A DNA stretch of 64,000 nt from contig NZ_JAKJXE010000006.1 of assembly GCF_021728295.1 (NCBI RefSeq), positions 62,001 to 126,000 on the forward strand, written 5' to 3'. Within the stretch, counting starts at the first letter, position 1; every line of letters begins with the position of its first letter. The position numbers were made by a program, and so were the translations under genes. The notes below the pieces were generated by a model that ran no database searches, had not been told where the DNA came from, and saw only the letters and a list, made by a program, of their open reading frames with translations. Of the stretch, positions 1 to 8,223 are shown piece after piece. This stretch comes from Pseudomonas petrae (GTDB lineage: Bacteria > Pseudomonadota > Gammaproteobacteria > Pseudomonadales > Pseudomonadaceae).

Positions 1-833
1 AAACCCAGCAGTTTGGCCAGTTCCTTACGAAGGTCGAGAATCTGCTCCATGATCGGGCCGTTGTCGTTTTTGCCTGCGTTCGGACCCTGGTCAGACGCGC
101 GGGTGCAATACGCCGCGTAGACTTCTTCACGCAGCGCGCGGTCTTCGGCGTAGGTCATGACGGCGTAGTAGCTCGGAAACTCGAGCGTAATCAGGTAGCC
201 CTCCAGGTCTTTCGCCTGGGCTGCGGCCGCCATTTGCGCCTTGGCCGAATCGGTCAGGCCGGCGAGGGCAGCTTCGTCAGTAACGTGCTTGCTCCAGGCT
301 TGAGTAGCGTCGAGCAACTGGTTGGAGAACTGGCTGCCCAGTTCGGACAGCTTGCTCTGCACTGCGGCATAGCGTTTTTGCTGTTCCGGCGGCAGATCAA
401 TGCCCGACAGGCGGAAGTCGCGCAGCGATTGTTCAAGAATAGTCTTCTGGGCGACGTCGAAATTCGCCGCTTCCGGGCTGTTGGCCAGGGCTTCGAAGGC
501 CTGGAACAGCTCGCGGTTCTGGCCCATTTCGGTCGAGTAGGCGCTCAGTGCCGGCAGGCAAGACTCATAGGCCTCACGCAGTTCCGGGCTGTTGCACACG
601 GCGTTCAGGTGGCTGACCGGACTCCAGGCGGCGCCCAGGCGATCATTGAGTTCGTCCATCGCCAGTACCAGGCCAGCCCATGTAGGCTGCGAACCTTGCT
701 TGGCGAGGATGTCGGCAATCGCGGCGCGGTTGTCGGCGAGAATCTGTTCGATGGCAGGTTTCACATGCTCGGCGCGAATCGCCGAGAAAGGTGGCAGGTC
801 GTAGGATTGCAACAGAGGGTTGTTCGCGCTCAC
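1..833 (-). CDS. prlC: Oligopeptidase A, N-terminal part (partial)
   Basis: Reverse-strand gene cut by the left window edge; about 277 N-terminal codons are present. PrlC is a cytoplasmic M3-family zinc endopeptidase that degrades short peptides such as cleaved signal peptides. The visible part reads V-S-A-N-N-P-L-L and then the helical N-terminal region typical of the family. The HExxH zinc site lies beyond the window, so catalytic residues cannot be checked. The start is taken as GTG at 833 because an AAGGTG ribosome site sits just upstream and the family begins here. It is divergent from the carbonic anhydrase gene, the usual Pseudomonas arrangement. Confidence 0.9.
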   Translation of the reverse strand, partial: MSANNPLLQSYDLPPFSAIRAEHVKPAIEQILADNRAAIADILAKQGSQPTWAGLVLAMDELNDRLGAAWSPVSHLNAVCNSPELREAYESCLPALSAYSTEMGQNRELFQAFEALANSPEAANFDVAQKTILEQSLRDFRLSGIDLPPEQQKRYAAVQSKLSELGSQFSNQLLDATQAWSKHVTDEAALAGLTDSAKAQMAAAAQAKDLEGYLITLEFPSYYAVMTYAEDRALREEVYAAYCTRASDQGPNAGKNDNGPIMEQILDLRKELAKLLG

Positions 834-923
834 GGTTTGGCACCTTGGCTAAAAGAAACACCCACGCATCTTAATTACAATCGGCGCCGACCGCAGCTAT
901 CGGCGCCAGAGAAGGAGCCTATC

Positions 924-1472
924 GTGGCCATTCGCACGTTCCAGAACCACACCCCGGCCCTTGGCGAGCGGGCGTTTGTCGATCATTCGGCGGTTGTAAT
1001 CGGCGATGTCGAAATCGGCGCCGACAGTTCGGTCTGGCCGCTGACCGTCATCCGTGGCGACATGCACCGCATCCGCATTGGCGCGCGCACCAGCGTGCAG
1101 GACGGCAGCGTGCTGCACATCACCCACGCCGGGCCGTTCAATCCCGACGGTTTCCCGCTTTTGATCGGGGATGAAGTGACCATCGGCCACAAAGTGATGC
1201 TGCACGGCTGCGCCGTCGGCAATCGCATTTTGATCGGCATGGGCACCACGATCATGGATGGCGCGGTGGTGGAGGACGAGGTAATCATCGGCGCGGGCAG
1301 TCTGGTCCCGCCCGGCAAACGCCTCGAGAGTGGGTTTCTCTACGTCGGGCGTCCGGTGAAGCAGATGCGCCCGCTGACCGAAAAAGAGATCGCGTTTTTT
1401 CCGTACAGCGCGACCAATTACGTGAAGCTGAAAGACCAACACCTGGCCGAAGGCTTCGACAAACCCTGCTGA
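924..1472 (+). CDS. yrdA: Gamma-class carbonic anhydrase-like protein (YrdA family)
   Basis: A 182-residue left-handed beta-helix protein made of hexapeptide repeats with frequent I-G-x positions. It carries the gamma-carbonic anhydrase signature: R44-G-D46, Q59-D60 and three candidate zinc histidines H65, H89 and H94. The family hydrates CO2 or binds metals in the cytoplasm; activity of YrdA members is often weak, so function is inferred. The reading frame stays open far upstream, but that part is antisense to prlC and not protein-like. GTG at 924 is preceded by a clear AAGGAG site (912-917) and matches the family start. It is followed after 8 nt by the HAD phosphatase gene, probably co-transcribed. 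Confidence 0.92.
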   Translation: MAIRTFQNHTPALGERAFVDHSAVVIGDVEIGADSSVWPLTVIRGDMHRIRIGARTSVQDGSVLHITHAGPFNPDGFPLLIGDEVTIGHKVMLHGCAVGNRILIGMGTTIMDGAVVEDEVIIGAGSLVPPGKRLESGFLYVGRPVKQMRPLTEKEIAFFPYSATNYVKLKDQHLAEGFDKPC

Positions 1473-1480
1473 GAGCACCC

Positions 1481-2131
1481 ATGCATTACCAGAATATTCT
1501 GTTCGACCTGGATGGCACTCTGACCGATCCGCGCGAGGGTATCACCCGTTCCATCCAGTTTGCCTTGAGCAAGCTGGGCATCGACGAACCCGACATTACC
1601 AAGCTCGAGCACTTCATCGGCCCGCCACTGTTGCAGCAATTCATGCGCGCCTACGACTTCGACGAAGCGAAGGCCTGGGAAGCTGTGGGGTTTTACCGCG
1701 AGCGCTTCAAGGTGACGGGCCTTTACGAGAATCTGGTGTTCGACGGCATTTTCGAACTGCTGGACATGCTGTCGGATCAGGGCCGGACGCTGTTCATCGC
1801 GACCTCCAAACCCTGGGTGTTCGCCCATGAAATCGCCCGGCATTTCGACTTCGCGCGCCATTTCAAGTTGATCTATGGCAGCGAGCTGGACGGCACCCGC
1901 ACTGACAAGGTCGAGCTGATCCGGCACTTGCTGGATAAAGAGCAGCTCGACCCGAAACAGACGCTGATGATCGGCGACCGCAAACACGATTTGATGGGCG
2001 GCAAGCGCAACGGCTTGGACGTGGCAGCGGTGGGGTATGGGTTTGGCAGTCGTGACGAGCTGGAAGCCGAGGCGCCGACGTATCATTTTGATTCGGTGAG
2101 CGCGCTGCATCAGGCGTTTCTCAAAAGCTGA
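1481..2131 (+). CDS. HAD-superfamily phosphatase, phosphoglycolate phosphatase-like
   Basis: A 216-residue haloacid dehalogenase-type hydrolase. Motif I is D9-L-D11-G-T, motif II is A-T-S-K around residue 107, and motif IV is G-D-R-K-H-D around residue 167, with a helical cap domain between motifs I and II. Such enzymes remove phosphate from small metabolites in the cytoplasm through an aspartyl-phosphate intermediate. Similarity in layout is to Gph/PgpB-like enzymes, but the substrate cannot be told from sequence. It lies 8 nt after yrdA, so the two probably form one unit, closed by a REP doublet. Confidence 0.87.
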   Translation: MHYQNILFDLDGTLTDPREGITRSIQFALSKLGIDEPDITKLEHFIGPPLLQQFMRAYDFDEAKAWEAVGFYRERFKVTGLYENLVFDGIFELLDMLSDQGRTLFIATSKPWVFAHEIARHFDFARHFKLIYGSELDGTRTDKVELIRHLLDKEQLDPKQTLMIGDRKHDLMGGKRNGLDVAAVGYGFGSRDELEAEAPTYHFDSVSALHQAFLKS

Positions 2132-2144
2132 AAGCACTCAATCT

Positions 2145-2231
2145 GTAGGAGCGCGCTTGCCCGCGAAAGCACCGGGTCAGCTAAGAATTAATCAACTGAC
2201 ACTCCGCTTTCGCGGGCAAGCGCGCTCCCAC
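2145..2231. repeat. REP doublet (REPIN) 1
   Basis: Two inverted copies of a REP element: GTAGGAGCGCGCTTGCCCGC on the left and its near-complement ending GCAAGCGCGCTCCCAC on the right, separated by about 45 bp. It lies between convergent genes, where it can act as a transcript-end hairpin. Four other copies with the same 87-88 bp layout occur at 10948, 14605, 17686 and 21336. Confidence 0.93.
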
Positions 2232-2241
2232 ACGTCCGACG

Positions 2242-3309
2242 TCATGCAGATAGCTTAGCCAGCCGCTCCAACGCCGCTTTGCGTTCTTCCTTGGGCAATC
2301 CGCCCAGCTTTTCCACCGCCGAATAAAACGCGGGCCAGTCGCCGTTCACCTGCCTGAACAACGCTTCAAACGCGGGCACCCATTGATCATACAAACCAAT
2401 GGGCAGCAGCCGTGCGTTGTTCATCGGTGCATACACCCAGGCGTCAAAGCGCTTGTCTCCGCCCCACTGACTGTCACGCAACTGCCGATACTCGCTGCGC
2501 AGACGCTCGAACTCAGCGGCCTTGCGTTCGCGCATCACCTGCGGACTCAGCGGCTCGGCGTACAGCGCCTTCAGCCGATCGCGGGTGTCGAGCGCCAACT
2601 GGGTGAGCTGATCGCGTCGCCGGGCTTCCGAAGACCCACCTTCGGCAGGCAAACCACGCGCCGCGCGCCACTGACGCGTGCCTTCCTGCTCGACGAAACT
2701 GGCGAAGGACTCGTTGAACTCGCTGTCGTCTTTCACGTAAAACCGCTGGTGCCCCAGCTCGTGGAAGATCAGCGTGGCCAGTCGCTCATCGCCCCAGTTC
2801 ATCATCGAGCTGATGATCGGGTCATCGAACCAGCCGAGCGTCGAATACGCCTCCACGCCGCTGACATACACGTCTTTGCCCTCAAGCTTTTGCACAGCCG
2901 CGTCCCCGCGCGCGGCGCCTTGGGTGTAATAGCCGCGGTAGGCCACGCACCCGGCGATGGGGAAGCAATGGGTGACAGGATCAAGGGAAAATTCGCCCGT
3001 CGCGAATACGTTCCAGACGACATACGAACGATGGATGTCGGCATAAAGGCGGTAGCTGCGGTTATCCGGCAGATGCAGATGCTCGGTCGCAAACGCACGG
3101 GCTTGCTGAGATGTGCGCAGATGATCGCGCAGCTTGGGGTCGCGATTCGGGTCAGCGATGACGTTGGCAACCGGCTCGCGCGCCCGCAATAGGGCCATTT
3201 GGCCACTGGCCAGTTGCGAGTAATAGGAAAGACTGGAACAGCCGCTGAGGAGTAAAGTCGCCAGCACCGGGAGGCCCCGCTGCAGCCAGCCCTTTTTTGA
3301 TCGAATCAT
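2242..3309 (-). CDS. Predicted zinc aminopeptidase lipoprotein (COG4324 / PF10023 type)
   Basis: A 355-residue protein with a lipoprotein signal: positive N-terminus, hydrophobic stretch and the lipobox L-L-S-G-C near residue 24. A zinc-protease motif H-E-L-G-H lies near residue 184, followed by N-E-S-F-A-S-F-V-E, which supplies the third acidic ligand expected of gluzincin peptidases. It is likely anchored in the outer or inner membrane facing the periplasm. The family is annotated as predicted aminopeptidase; substrate unknown. It is convergent with the HAD gene across REPIN 1 and divergent from the small lipoprotein gene at 3418. Confidence 0.82.
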   Translation of the reverse strand: MIRSKKGWLQRGLPVLATLLLSGCSSLSYYSQLASGQMALLRAREPVANVIADPNRDPKLRDHLRTSQQARAFATEHLHLPDNRSYRLYADIHRSYVVWNVFATGEFSLDPVTHCFPIAGCVAYRGYYTQGAARGDAAVQKLEGKDVYVSGVEAYSTLGWFDDPIISSMMNWGDERLATLIFHELGHQRFYVKDDSEFNESFASFVEQEGTRQWRAARGLPAEGGSSEARRRDQLTQLALDTRDRLKALYAEPLSPQVMRERKAAEFERLRSEYRQLRDSQWGGDKRFDAWVYAPMNNARLLPIGLYDQWVPAFEALFRQVNGDWPAFYSAVEKLGGLPKEERKAALERLAKLSA

Positions 3310-3417
3310 GCAGCAGCCTTAACGTCGATATTCATGAAGTGCAAACATCAGCGTTATGCCGGACAGCCCGCCTCTGACGCAACCCTCATCGCCATTTGTC
3401 CTACTGCGGAGTTCGTC

Positions 3418-3834
3418 ATGCGCTTGCTTCTGACCATCGTTGCCCTGAGTCTTCTGGCCGGATGCGCAGGGCCGCTACCTGCTGTTGATCCCCAGCAGGC
3501 GTGGATCGACCTGCACACCTTTACCGGCAAAACCCTGATGGCCGACAAACTGGACGGCGTGCGCACCTACGACGGTCGCTTCTTTCAGGTGACACCCGGC
3601 AAGCACAAGCTCGAGGTGCGTTATGACTACGACTACGCGCCCGGCGCAATGGGCTTGTCGATGGACATCTACAACGAGCGAACCTGCTACGTGACGATCA
3701 ACTACGACCGCTTCGAGGCCGGCCACCGCTATCGTCTGGATGTGCGCAATATCACCAACAGCATCGACGCACAGTTGCGCGACGAGCAACGCAACGTGCT
3801 CGCGGAGGAGGGGGACATCTTCTGTATTCCATGA
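3418..3834 (+). CDS. Small putative lipoprotein of unknown function
   Basis: A 138-residue protein. The frame stays open 84 nt further upstream, but the ATG at 3418 starts a classical lipoprotein signal peptide (M-R-L-L-L-T-I-V-A-L-S, lipobox L-L-A-G-C) and follows a CGGAG ribosome site, so this start is preferred. The mature part is rich in Tyr/Asp and predicted beta strands (Y-D-Y-D-Y near residue 67). It resembles small Pseudomonas lipoproteins without an assigned role. No enzyme motif is visible. Confidence 0.75.
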   Translation: MRLLLTIVALSLLAGCAGPLPAVDPQQAWIDLHTFTGKTLMADKLDGVRTYDGRFFQVTPGKHKLEVRYDYDYAPGAMGLSMDIYNERTCYVTINYDRFEAGHRYRLDVRNITNSIDAQLRDEQRNVLAEEGDIFCIP

Positions 3835-3925
3835 GGCTTCTGCATTCCGTGACGCGTGGTCGGGTCAGCGCGCACACGAACTCTTTCACCTGAGGCTCAC
3901 GGAAAACCTTCATCTCACGCCCGGA

Positions 3926-4159
3926 CTACCGATCGTTGTTCTGGTAAATGATCTTCTTGGTGCCGTTTTCGCAGGTGCCGACGACCATGTTCTGATCATG
4001 GACATCTTCGTTGGTCACGACTTCCAGCGTGTAGGAGCTAACGTTCTGAGCCTGGATCTTGGCTTCGATTTCGTCCTTGAGCTCTTCACAGGGCTTGGGC
4101 GCAGCTAAGGCGCTGGTGGTCAGCGCACCGAGAATCAGCATTGCGGCGATACGTTTCAT
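3926..4159 (-). CDS. DUF1161 family periplasmic protein (copy 1)
   Basis: A 77-residue secreted protein: signal peptide to about A20 (A-L-A-A), then C-E-E-L-K-D-E-I-E-A-K-I and V-S-S-Y-T-L-E-V, ending with G-T-C-E-N-G-T-K-K-I-I-Y. Two cysteines probably form a disulfide. The ATG at 4159 has an AAGGAG site 7 nt upstream; a longer in-frame ORF to 4258 has no such support. A clearly related protein is encoded at 6095-6319. Function of the family is unknown. Confidence 0.85.
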   Translation of the reverse strand: MKRIAAMLILGALTTSALAAPKPCEELKDEIEAKIQAQNVSSYTLEVVTNEDVHDQNMVVGTCENGTKKIIYQNNDR

Positions 4160-4247
4160 GATCGACTCCTTCGACACCGTGCGATACGCATCGGCCTTGC
4201 ATGTGACCGTGGGGGCGCACGCCGGTTCTGGCGTGCCCATAACGAAG

Positions 4248-4269
4248 ATGGCCCGCAATTGCGGGCCAT
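4248..4269. terminator. Perfect 22-nt hairpin between osmC and DUF1161 gene
   Basis: The perfect palindrome ATGGCCCGC/GCGGGCCAT (with an AATT centre) lies just after the osmC stop on the reverse strand. The following T-rich tract is poor, so it may be a weak terminator or an mRNA-end hairpin. Confidence 0.55.
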
Positions 4270-4291
4270 CCAGTACAGCATTAACGCGAAA

Positions 4292-4723
4292 TCAGCTCAG
4301 CAGCGTGGCATCGAGCGTGATCTTGGCGTTCAGCAGCTTCGACACCGGGCAGCCTTCTTTGGCCATACCGGTCAGTTTCTCGAATTGCTCTTGGGTCGCG
4401 CCCGGCACTTTAGCCTTGAGGATGAGGTGCACAGCGCTGATTTCAAAGCCACCTTCGACCTGATCAAGGGTCACTTCGGCGTGGGTATCGATGCTCTCGG
4501 CGGTCAGATTTTCCCCACCGAGGATCATCGACAGCGCCATCGAGAAGCAGCCGGCATGCGCAGCGCCAATCAGTTCTTCCGGGTTGGTGCCCTTGCCGCC
4601 TTCGAAACGGGCCTTGAAGCCGTAGGGCGCTTCGCGCAGGACGCCGGTTTCAGTAGAGATGCTGCCGATACCCGACTTCAGGTCACCTTCCCAGTGGGCG
4701 GATGCTTTCTTGACGATGCTCAT
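4292..4723 (-). CDS. osmC: OsmC-type organic hydroperoxide peroxidase
   Basis: A 143-residue OsmC/Ohr-fold protein. The two redox cysteines are present: C59 in A-H-A-G-C-F and C125 in K-E-G-C-P-V-S-K. It reduces organic peroxides in the cytoplasm, with the partner cysteine forming a disulfide during the cycle. The N-terminal pattern K-K-A-S-A-H-W-E-G and length fit OsmC rather than Ohr. A GAGGAGA ribosome site precedes the ATG. The gene stands alone, ending in the hairpin at 4248. Confidence 0.93.
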   Translation of the reverse strand: MSIVKKASAHWEGDLKSGIGSISTETGVLREAPYGFKARFEGGKGTNPEELIGAAHAGCFSMALSMILGGENLTAESIDTHAEVTLDQVEGGFEISAVHLILKAKVPGATQEQFEKLTGMAKEGCPVSKLLNAKITLDATLLS

Positions 4724-5007
4724 GGTGTCTCCTCATGAAAAAGTGCGATTTCGCTCGCACGCGGACCAAAGTTCTGAGGAGTGTAGGCGGGACTTAGTTC
4801 AACGCTTATGCCGCATGTGCTTTTTTGCGAACGGGCGCAACGTTAAATCCGACCAAATTAGTAGGAAATTTCGCATTGCCCATTGCAACTCTCAAATCCG
4901 CCCTTATCCTATGGCTTAACGCAAATATTTAGTCTTAATGCCGGTTTGCTCGCGTGATGTCCCCGACGGATGCGCCGATTCAAGCTCAAGAGGATCAACA
5001 ACGGCCT

Positions 5008-6009
5008 ATGAAACGATTAGCTGATGTGAAGATTTCGACGCTCGATCTGGTGCCTGTCCGCGCAGACAAAGGCCCGGCGGAATCGCTGCGTAATGCGCTG
5101 GATCTGGCTCAACACGTCGAGAAATGGGGCTACAACCGTTTCTGGGTGGCCGAGCACCACAACATGGACGGCATCGCCAGTTCGGCAACCTCTGTTCTGC
5201 TGGCCTATCTGGCCGGTGGCACATCGACCATTCGGGTTGGGTCGGGCGGGATCATGTTGCCCAACCACGCGCCGCTGGTGATCGCCGAGCAGTTCGGCAC
5301 GCTGGAAAGCTTGTTCCCAGGGCGTATCGACCTCGGCCTCGGCCGCGCGCCGGGCTCCGATCAGATGACCGCTCGCGCCCTGCGTCGCGAGCGCTCCGGC
5401 AGTGCCGATGATTTCCCGGATGACGTGACTGAACTGGTCAACTACCTCGGGCCGCGTCAGCCTCATCAGCGAGTCATTGCTGTGCCGGGCACCAACACCA
5501 ATGTGCCGATCTGGCTGCTGGGTTCGAGCCTGTTCAGTGCTCAACTGGCCGGTGAGCGAGGGCTGCCGTATGCATTCGCGTCGCACTTCGCGCCACGTTT
5601 CATGCACGAAGCGATTCGCGTCTACCGCAGTCATTTCAGGCCTTCTGAAGTGCTCGACAAACCCTACGTGATGCTCGGCGTGCCGTTGGCAGCGGCGGAG
5701 ACCGACGAGCGCGCCGAATATCTGGTGACGTCGGTGTACCAACGCATCCTGAGTCTGATGCGTGGGCAGAGTCTGATGCAGAAGCCGCCCGTCGAGAGCA
5801 TGAATGGCTTGTGGCTGCCCCATGAACGTGACGCGGTGATGGATTTCCTGGGACTGGCGGTTGTCGGTGGCCCGGAGAAGATTCGCGCGAAGCTGGACGT
5901 GCTGCTTGAGCAGACCGACGCGGACGAGCTGATCTTTACGTGCGACATGTACGAACACGCCGATCGCCTGCGCTCCTACGAGATCCTGGCGCAAGCAGCG
6001 AGGGGCTGA
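5008..6009 (+). CDS. LLM-class flavin-dependent oxidoreductase (luciferase-like)
   Basis: A 333-residue TIM-barrel flavoprotein. Visible family blocks are F-W-V-A-E-H-H-N near residue 46, [11 protein letters not shown] near residue 80, and the [14 protein letters not shown] stretch near residue 108. Members use FMNH2 supplied by a reductase; substrate unknown. ATG at 5008 is preferred because the family starts M-K-x-L-x-D-V; upstream in-frame GTG 4954 and ATG 4957 would add 18 or 17 residues of low similarity. The ribosome site is weak, so the start is uncertain. It ends in a strong terminator. Confidence 0.85.
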   Translation: MKRLADVKISTLDLVPVRADKGPAESLRNALDLAQHVEKWGYNRFWVAEHHNMDGIASSATSVLLAYLAGGTSTIRVGSGGIMLPNHAPLVIAEQFGTLESLFPGRIDLGLGRAPGSDQMTARALRRERSGSADDFPDDVTELVNYLGPRQPHQRVIAVPGTNTNVPIWLLGSSLFSAQLAGERGLPYAFASHFAPRFMHEAIRVYRSHFRPSEVLDKPYVMLGVPLAAAETDERAEYLVTSVYQRILSLMRGQSLMQKPPVESMNGLWLPHERDAVMDFLGLAVVGGPEKIRAKLDVLLEQTDADELIFTCDMYEHADRLRSYEILAQAARG

Positions 6010-6045
6010 CTCAGGGCCACGCGCTGAAACCTGTTCGCCATAAAC

Positions 6046-6078
6046 AAAAAAACCGACGCCAGATGCGTCGGTTTTTTT
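6046..6078. terminator. Bidirectional rho-independent terminator
   Basis: AAAAAAACCGACGC and GCGTCGGTTTTTTT flank a 5-nt loop, giving a strong stem with T-tracts in both directions. It serves the LLM gene on the plus strand and the DUF1161 gene (copy 2) on the minus strand. Confidence 0.93.
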
Positions 6079-6094
6079 GTATCCGCGGTTGGTA

Positions 6095-6319
6095 TCAGCC
6101 GCGCTTGTAAACGATTTCCTTGATGCCGCCTTCGCAGGTGCCGACGACGTTGCCGTCTGCCGAGCTGCCTTTTTCAACAGCTTCCAGCGTATAGGACGAA
6201 ACGCCTTTGGCTTTGATTTTCGCGTCGATGTCGGCTTTCACGTCATCGCACGATTTGCCGGCGGCCATGGTAGTGCCCGCAATGCTCAACAAGCCTATGG
6301 CCAACAGAACTTTTTTCAT
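6095..6319 (-). CDS. DUF1161 family periplasmic protein (copy 2)
   Basis: A 74-residue protein with a signal peptide ending T-M-A-A near residue 20. The mature part reads K-S-C-D-D-V-K-A-D-I-D-A-K-I-K-A-K-G-V-S and ends G-T-C-E-G-G-I-K-E-I-V-Y. It is clearly homologous to the protein at 3926-4159, with both cysteines conserved. A GAGGGGATG-like ribosome site precedes the start. No function is known for the family; small secreted size suggests an envelope stress or binding role, but this is guesswork. Confidence 0.87.
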   Translation of the reverse strand: MKKVLLAIGLLSIAGTTMAAGKSCDDVKADIDAKIKAKGVSSYTLEAVEKGSSADGNVVGTCEGGIKEIVYKRG

Positions 6320-6358
6320 CGGTACATCCCCTCGTCAGGCGCAATTTTCGGATCAACA

Positions 6359-6381
6359 AGGCCGCTCCAATCGGGCGGCCT
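6359..6381 (-). terminator. Possible hairpin after dodecin gene
   Basis: The inverted repeat AGGCCGC...GCGGCCT with a 9-nt loop lies between the dodecin stop and the next reverse-strand gene. The T-tract is short (CTTGTT), so termination is only possible. Confidence 0.4.
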
Positions 6382-6480
6382 GACTACATGAACCTGCGTC
6401 ATGAACCTTGGCAAAAGCCACGACTGCGCGGTATGTATAGCGAAGGTTGTGGCACTCGGCCACTTTAAAAGTTCAGCGAC

Positions 6481-6696
6481 TCAGCTGTTGTCGATGCGGA
6501 AACCGACCTTGATGGTCACCTGGAAGTGGCCAACTTTGCCGTCTTCGATGTGGCCGCGGGTTTCCAGCACTTCGAACCATTCCATCAGTTTTACGGACTT
6601 GGCAGCCTGGGCGATTGCGTTTTGGATCGCGTCGTCGGTGCCCACGGTCGATGACCCGACCAGCTCCAGCATTTTGTAGGTGTGATGATCAGACAT
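6481..6696 (-). CDS. Dodecin, flavin-storage protein
   Basis: A 71-residue beta-alpha-beta-beta protein of the dodecin family, which assembles into hollow dodecamers that bind and sequester FMN or riboflavin. The flavin-stacking tryptophan (W40) and the conserved glutamine (Q59 in H-F-Q-V) are both present, as is the typical Y-K-M-L-E-L-V-G-S-S start. A strong AGGAG site precedes the ATG. It is divergent from the DUF883 gene. Confidence 0.93.
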   Translation of the reverse strand: MSDHHTYKMLELVGSSTVGTDDAIQNAIAQAAKSVKLMEWFEVLETRGHIEDGKVGHFQVTIKVGFRIDNS

Positions 6697-6879
6697 GGCA
6701 GTTCTCCTGAAAGGGTGTTGCGCGGTGGCAGCGCCGCAGTGATGGTGTTCACTATCTCTGTGCCGAAATGCGGCCTAAAAGTTCAGAAGAAACGGTACTT
6801 CGCATCACGCACTGCACTTTCTCGAAACCCTGTAGTCGGAAACAACACACGCCACTCATCACAGCAGGAGAGTCAAACC

Positions 6880-7203
6880 ATGGCATTCACGTCATCCCGT
6901 AAAGCGTCGTTGCAAAGCATGGAAGCCGAGATCGAGAGTCTGCTCAAGTCGCTGGAAGGCTTGAAGTCCGATGCTTCCGACGAGTCGCGCAAGACCCTGA
7001 AAAACCTGAAAGCCAACGCTGAAAGCGCGCTGAGCCATTCGCGCAGCCTGTTGAGCGATGTCTACGAAGACGTCAAAGTCAAAACCCGCGAAACCAGCGT
7101 TGCGACCCGTGACTACGCCCAAGAGCACCCTTGGACCACCGCAGGCGTCGCTGTTGGCGCAATCGGCCTGCTGGCCGCTTATCTGCTGTGCAAGCGCGGC
7201 TGA
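6880..7203 (+). CDS. DUF883 (ElaB/YqjD-type) membrane-anchored protein
   Basis: A 107-residue protein. Most of it is a charged amphipathic helix (residues 10-75), followed by Q-E-H-P-W and a C-terminal transmembrane segment with a glycine pattern (G-V-A-V-G-A-I-G-L-L-A-A-Y). In E. coli such proteins are inner-membrane tail-anchored, bind ribosomes and are induced in stationary phase through RpoS. The frame is open from 6682, but the ATG at 6880 has a CAGGAG site and matches the family. Its stop abuts the trpI stop in a convergent TGA|TCA junction. Confidence 0.88.
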   Translation: MAFTSSRKASLQSMEAEIESLLKSLEGLKSDASDESRKTLKNLKANAESALSHSRSLLSDVYEDVKVKTRETSVATRDYAQEHPWTTAGVAVGAIGLLAAYLLCKRG

Positions 7204-8103
7204 TCAAGCCCGCCCCGATCGCTCGAGTTCCTGCTTGAGCCATCGAGCCAGGTGCTGGGCACGTCCATCTGCGGCGCGTCTTGGTACCCACAACGCCAGC
7301 TGTGCCGGGGTTTCACTGAAACCCCATGGCGCAGCAAGGCGTCCGGCTTTCAAGTCCTCAGCCACCAACGGCTCCGGCGCGATCGCCACCCCCAGGCCTG
7401 CGACGGCCGCTTCCAGTAAATAGTACAAATGCTCGAAATCCTGTCCGTAGCTCAATGCGTCGGGTTCGATGCCGTTCTGCGTCGCCCATGCCGGCCAGGC
7501 TTGCAGCCGTGAAGTGGTCTGCAGCAACGGCTCGCCCACAAGCGCCTGTACGGGTGCGTGTCGCAGTGCTTCAAATCTCGCGAATCGCGGACTCAAGACA
7601 GGACCGATACGCTCGCTGGCAAGCTCGAACACCTGCATGTCTGCCGGCCAGGGTGGCTCGGCGAATATCAGGAGAGCGTCAAGGCCCGGGCGCCGTGGGT
7701 CGAGGTCTCCTTCTCCCGCAGACAAGTGCAGCCGCAGGTCGGGAAGGTCCGCGTTCAAGCGCCCCAGTCGCGGGATGAACCAGCGCGCAAGCAGGCTTCC
7801 AGAGCACCCCAAGACGAACGGCGCATCCGCACTCCCTTGGCTGAGCTCGGCACAGACACCTCGCAGACGATCAAACGCTTCGCCACTCGCATCGCGCAGT
7901 CGAATCCCGGCATCTGTGAGTTTCAGGCCACGTCCGTCCTTGATGAACAGGCCAACGCCCAAGTGCTCTTCCAGCACTTTCAGCTGACGGCTCACGGCAC
8001 CGTGGGTAACGTGCAATTGCTCAGCCGCCTGACTAACACTATTCAGTCGGGCAGTGGCTTCAAATGCACGCAATGCGTTGAGGGGCGGAAGGTCTCGGCT
8101 CAT
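7204..8103 (-). CDS. trpI: LysR-type activator of tryptophan synthase genes, TrpI
   Basis: A 299-residue LysR-family regulator with an N-terminal winged helix-turn-helix (residues about 8-67, [16 protein letters not shown]) and a C-terminal effector-binding domain. It is divergent from trpB by 120 bp, the arrangement of TrpI in pseudomonads, where indoleglycerol phosphate acts as inducer of trpBA. Assignment to TrpI rests on this position and on the [13 protein letters not shown] helix. The gene ends next to the DUF883 stop. Confidence 0.93.
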   Translation of the reverse strand: MSRDLPPLNALRAFEATARLNSVSQAAEQLHVTHGAVSRQLKVLEEHLGVGLFIKDGRGLKLTDAGIRLRDASGEAFDRLRGVCAELSQGSADAPFVLGCSGSLLARWFIPRLGRLNADLPDLRLHLSAGEGDLDPRRPGLDALLIFAEPPWPADMQVFELASERIGPVLSPRFARFEALRHAPVQALVGEPLLQTTSRLQAWPAWATQNGIEPDALSYGQDFEHLYYLLEAAVAGLGVAIAPEPLVAEDLKAGRLAAPWGFSETPAQLALWVPRRAADGRAQHLARWLKQELERSGRA

Positions 8104-8223
8104 GTGATATGTGAGTTTTCCTGACAGGTCGTGCCGATCTTATCGGTTTTCATCGTCGCTGGCGCCGTTTAGAGTGTGATCACTGCCTGACGGCTCATCC
8201 TATTCGCATCCCCGGAGGTCCAC
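8104..8223. promoter_or_regulatory. trpI-trpB divergent control region with candidate TrpI site
   Basis: A 120-bp gap between divergent trpI and trpB. A partial dyad TGTGAG-N5-CTGACA lies at 8110-8126, close to the trpI start, in the place where TrpI sites I/II occur in P. aeruginosa. The element is called from position and symmetry only. A CCCCGGAGG ribosome site lies just before trpB. Confidence 0.5.

Noticed and set aside
234..923. N-terminal extension of the carbonic anhydrase frame
   Set aside because: It is antisense to prlC; family start and AAGGAG site place the start at 924.
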